NCBI GenBank assembly: GCA_001507425.1
Contig: LMAJ01000025.1
Location: 19,963 to 83,962 of the forward strand
DNA length: 64,000 nt
Source of the DNA: Flavobacteriaceae bacterium CRH
GTDB taxonomy: Bacteria; Bacteroidota; Bacteroidia; Flavobacteriales; Flavobacteriaceae
Direction: 5' to 3'
Under the pieces are notes generated by a model that was not told the origin of the DNA, ran no database searches, and saw only the letters and a program-made list of their open reading frames with translations. Both the position numbers and the translations under genes were made by a program. Of this stretch, positions 62,581 to 64,000 are shown one piece after another; position 1 is the first letter of the stretch; each line of letters opens with the position of its first letter.

Positions 62581-62976
62581 ATGAGTTTTTTATCTAAATT
62601 ACATATAGACGGCGAAGAATATAATGTTCTTGAATTTAATATTAGTTTCAAACAAGAAATAGATACCACCAGCAAACCTACAGGAAATGCAAAAGGGGGC
62701 ATCATAAAAATGATCATCGAGGCAAGCCAGAACAGCCATTTTTTATCATGGATGTTAAACGGAGATTTGACCAAAGATGGTAAAATTGTTTTTTACAGAA
62801 GAGATGCTTTAAGCAAGATGAAAGAACTTACTTTCTCAAAAGCATTTTGTGTTGGTTATGATGAGCAATTTACAAGTACGACCGAGGTTCCAATGAAAAT
62901 AACAATGGAACTGGTGGCTAAAGAATTGACTTTTGGAGATGCTAAATTCTCTAATAACTGGATTGCTTTAGACTAA
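62581..62976 (+). CDS. T6SS tube protein TssD (Hcp), copy 2
   Basis: The 131-residue protein is a diverged paralogue of copy 1: MSFLSKLHIDGEEYNVLEFN at the start, AKGGIIKMIIEASQNSHFLSWM in the middle and LTFGDAKFSNNWIALD at the end. Identity to copy 1 is moderate by eye. It lies 36 bases before vgrG, so it is likely expressed with the spike rather than as the bulk tube protein. It could be the ring that contacts VgrG or carries a specific cargo; that is inference. Confidence 0.87.
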   Translation: MSFLSKLHIDGEEYNVLEFNISFKQEIDTTSKPTGNAKGGIIKMIIEASQNSHFLSWMLNGDLTKDGKIVFYRRDALSKMKELTFSKAFCVGYDEQFTSTTEVPMKITMELVAKELTFGDAKFSNNWIALD

Positions 62977-63012
62977 ATTGTAAAAGCTAATTAAAAACAA
63001 GCACGTATTATT

Positions 63013-64000
63013 ATGGCACATTTTTCAGAACAAGTACATATAACTATAGGAAGTTTTTCCCAAAACGTTGTTTATTATGATTTAAAGCTATCGCAAAAAA
63101 TGGCCGACCATCATCAATTTTCATTTGTTTGGCAACACACGGGCAAAGCAATAATTAATCCTGCAGACCAGGCAAAAGCTTTAAGAAGTTACCTTGGAGA
63201 CGAAGTAATCTTTACTTTCAGAAGCCTTACCGGACTACGATTAATGAGCAAAGGTATTATAACAGAATTATCCTCTGTTGATATTAATGGCAGCGCGGTA
63301 GGTTTGCACGTTTCAGGTGTAAGCCACAGCATTACCATTGATGACATGAAAAAATCAAGAGCCTTCAAGCAGCGTAGTATGGATGATGTCGTACTTGCGA
63401 TTTTAGCCGAAGGACCCGGAGAATTTTACCAGAGAGATTCTATTAAATCGACTTATCTTAAGGAGTTTCAAAATATTTTGCAATACAATGAAACCAGTTT
63501 TGAATTCTTAAAAAGACTGGCAACACGATACGGACAATGGTTCTATTTTGACGGAATGCGCATGCAGTACGGTCAGACCAAAACCAGTAAAACAATCCTG
63601 ATCAACGGAGCTTCACTTCATAGCTTTAAGATACAGGCCAATATGGTTTCGCATAAAATATCCTTAACGGGTTATGATTATACGAGCGGTTCTAATATTC
63701 AGGATGCTGCAGCAAAAACCACTACAGGCAGTAAAGACAGTTTTGCATCAAATGTTAGTTACAATCAGGGAACGGTTACCAATGCCGAATTAAGCAATGG
63801 AGTTTATACCGTAAATGCCCAAAACAAGGATGATATTGACGAAATGGTAAAACTGCAAACAGCAGGTAATGATGCCAATAGTGTATATTACAGCGGAATA
63901 TCCTATTTTCCAATTGGACTTGGCCAGGTATTTACCATACAAAACCAAACCGTACAACATGAGTTAATTGCCATTGAAGTTATACATCATTCTCAGGTAC
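63013..64000 (+). CDS. VgrG spike protein (TssI), C-terminus beyond the window
   Basis: From ATG 63013 the frame stays open to the window edge, giving 329 visible residues. The start (MAHFSEQVHITIGSFSQN) and the gp27-like body (YNETSFEFLKRLATRYGQWFYFDG near 161-184, then INGASLHSFKIQ) are typical of VgrG. The needle region and any C-terminal extension lie outside. It would be topped by the DUF4280 protein encoded at 46967. It follows the second Hcp gene by 36 bases. Confidence 0.9.
   Translation, partial: MAHFSEQVHITIGSFSQNVVYYDLKLSQKMADHHQFSFVWQHTGKAIINPADQAKALRSYLGDEVIFTFRSLTGLRLMSKGIITELSSVDINGSAVGLHVSGVSHSITIDDMKKSRAFKQRSMDDVVLAILAEGPGEFYQRDSIKSTYLKEFQNILQYNETSFEFLKRLATRYGQWFYFDGMRMQYGQTKTSKTILINGASLHSFKIQANMVSHKISLTGYDYTSGSNIQDAAAKTTTGSKDSFASNVSYNQGTVTNAELSNGVYTVNAQNKDDIDEMVKLQTAGNDANSVYYSGISYFPIGLGQVFTIQNQTVQHELIAIEVIHHSQV

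Noticed and set aside
39387..64000. Prophage or extracellular contractile injection system
   Set aside because: TssK, TssN, TssO, ClpV and Hcp-type proteins with no capsid, terminase or tail-tape genes identify a type VI secretion locus.

Overview
The window looks like a chromosome segment of a Flavobacterium-type member of the Bacteroidetes. It is AT-rich. It carries a secreted enzyme with a type IX secretion C-terminal sorting tail, a TonB receptor with a carboxypeptidase-like N-terminal extension, a BatA-type von Willebrand protein, promoters of the TTTG / TAnnTTTG kind, and a type VI secretion system of the Bacteroidetes class (T6SS-iii, recognisable by TssN and TssO). The species cannot be named from the sequence alone.

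Left part (1 to about 39.3 kb) is mainly housekeeping and envelope genes. In order: a small toxin/antitoxin-like pair at the left edge; a minus-strand group of BatA-like protein, dihydroorotase-like protein, a small membrane protein and an esterase; a lactonase-fold propeller protein; a DEAD-box helicase; a TIGR02757 protein and a LolD-like ABC ATPase; a PL1-like secreted polysaccharide lyase; a serC / serA / acyl-CoA reductase / ferredoxin block; a TonB receptor; YchF; two tandem transglutaminase-like proteins; nicotinate phosphoribosyltransferase; and the two topoisomerase IV subunits separated by a lipoprotein gene. Several gaps hold dispersed inverted repeats and one structured element that abuts a stop codon. 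Two proteins here look odd: a dihydroorotase homologue that has lost its metal-binding HxH motif, and an ABC ATPase with a hydrophobic insertion between Walker A and the Q-loop.

Right part (39.4 kb to the end) is a T6SS-iii locus. The ClpV-type ATPase (TssH) and a PKD-domain membrane protein are on the minus strand. Diverging from them on the plus strand are an NlpC/P60-like protein, a TssG-like protein, TssN, a LysM protein, a DUF4280 PAAR-like spike tip, and an 899-residue putative effector that carries a peptidoglycan-binding domain, an M15-type peptidase and a T4-type lysozyme. Six lipoprotein genes follow the effector directly, the first only 4 bases after its stop, as expected for periplasmic immunity proteins. 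The five gaps between these six genes contain a shared element of about 75 bases with a hairpin whose stem is kept by compensating changes, although some of the flanking genes look unrelated. This gene-plus-element cassette array is the most interesting feature of the window.

The core apparatus resumes after the array with TssK, TssO, the sheath proteins TssB and TssC, two unrecognised proteins, TssE, two Hcp-type tube proteins (TssD), and a VgrG (TssI) cut by the right edge. TssF and recognisable TssQ/TssR genes are not in the window and presumably lie beyond the edge. Function assignments rest on motifs and gene order read by eye; no database search was possible.
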